In this document: positions 5,748 to 6,002 of the stretch, one piece after another
How the letters are laid out: every line of letters begins with the position of its first letter
Position numbering within the stretch: the stretch's first letter is position 1
DNA from: an uncultured Clostridia bacterium
GTDB lineage: Bacteria; Bacillota; Clostridia; Christensenellales; UBA1242
Length of the DNA: 6,002 nt
NCBI GenBank assembly: GCA_945937975.1
Contig: CAMEUD010000068.1
Coordinates: forward strand, 1 to 6,002
Reading direction: 5' to 3'
Translations under genes and position numbers: made by a program
Notes under the pieces: generated by a model
The model's database searches: none
What the model was told of the DNA's origin: nothing
What the model saw: the letters and a program-made list of their open reading frames with translations, nothing else

Positions 5748-5771
5748 ATTAGGTGTAAATACACCTATTTT
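5748..5771 (-). repeat. Inverted repeat copy B, right edge of the nucleotidyltransferase/tRNA-like block
   Basis: Read on the minus strand, these 24 bases equal the two 12-base halves of copy A (4651-4662 and 4689-4700) joined without the 26-base insert. Copy B is itself a near-perfect palindrome and ends two bases before the tRNA-like acceptor stem. Confidence 0.5.
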
Positions 5772-5773
5772 TT
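5750..5773 (+). terminator. Hairpin with T tract, possible bidirectional terminator
   Basis: TAGGTGTA (5750-5757) and TACACCTA (5760-5767) form a perfect 8-bp inverted repeat; with a realistic loop about seven pairs form. Six T follow on the plus strand (5768-5773). No plus-strand gene lies upstream, so its likely use is at the end of the minus-strand gene stopping at 5800, although on that strand the T tract is poor (ATATCTT). It coincides with repeat copy B. Confidence 0.4.
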
Positions 5774-5799
5774 ATATTAAATTTTCAGTAGTTTCATGT

Positions 5800-6002
5800 T
5801 TACTCGTGTAAATTTATACACTTACCATCTAGATTTTCACAGCACTTATTATAAAAGATATAGCATACTTTATCATCTTTTTCTTTTTTATAAACTCTTT
5901 CAAAAATATCTCTTGCCAGTTCATATTTACCATTAACATAATATCTAACAGCATTTTCAAATTCAATGTGGCATTTTGTGAGTTTATCTCTTTTTTGTCT
6001 TG
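5800..6002 (-). CDS. C-terminal tail of an unidentified protein, cut by window edge
   Basis: The minus strand is open from the window edge to TAA at 5802-5800, giving the last 66 residues. The visible part is charged and helical. It contains FENAVRYYVNGKYELARDIFERVYKKEKDDKVCYIFYNKC in two pieces (about residues 14-33 and 34-53). The pattern (A-x-x-x-Y-x-x-G-x-Y-x-x-A-x-x-x-F, then DDK and Y-x-x-x-C) resembles a tetratricopeptide-like helical pair. Such tails follow class III adenylate/guanylate cyclase domains and some other signalling proteins. Four cysteines are present (CYIFYNKCCENLDGKC), too irregular to call a zinc site. The catalytic or sensory part is outside the window, so the family cannot be named. 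That it is a real coding end is well supported by its composition. Confidence 0.65.
   Translation of the reverse strand, partial: RQKRDKLTKCHIEFENAVRYYVNGKYELARDIFERVYKKEKDDKVCYIFYNKCCENLDGKCINLHE

Overview
The window is a very AT-rich stretch in which every supported gene lies on the minus strand. A PRC-barrel protein of the YlmC/YmxH type, found in endospore formers, sits directly ahead of nrdR. With the clostridial-style feoA-feoB pair, the low GC and the Shine-Dalgarno-led starts, this suggests a low-GC Firmicute, most likely an anaerobic Clostridia-like gut bacterium. The sequence alone does not fix the genus.

In order of transcription (right to left), the window opens with the last 66 codons of an unidentified protein (6002-5800). 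Next is a 1.1 kb block that looks accessory. It holds a hairpin at 5750-5767, a degenerate tRNA-Thr(CGU)-like gene at 5677-5745 with its own intrinsic terminator, an AT-rich spacer, a strong promoter with a palindrome at the predicted transcription start, and a 221-aa DNA polymerase beta-type nucleotidyltransferase (5412-4747). The block ends in a terminator hairpin at 4651-4691. Its two edges carry inverted copies of the same sequence, one with 26 extra bases inside.

The rest looks like core chromosome. ylmC (4520-4224) is followed by a near-consensus promoter and nrdR (4161-3718, repressor of ribonucleotide reductase genes). Then come feoA (3684-3448) and feoB (3451-1343), which form a ferrous iron uptake pair overlapping by ATGA. 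An unrecognised polytopic membrane protein follows (1298-687), then the first 207 codons of der, a double-GTPase ribosome assembly factor (621-1, cut by the window edge). nrdR, feoA, feoB and the membrane gene are closely spaced with no terminator between them, so they are probably one transcript. der has its own extended -10 promoter.

For several genes the longest open frame begins at an upstream TTG or ATG without a ribosome binding site. I moved the starts of feoB, nrdR, ylmC and the membrane gene to internal ATGs that have one.

The points most worth following are the nucleotidyltransferase beside a decayed tRNA-like gene between inverted repeats, the divergent G4/G5 and gate motifs of FeoB, and the FeoB tail that looks like a fused FeoB-associated cysteine-rich protein.
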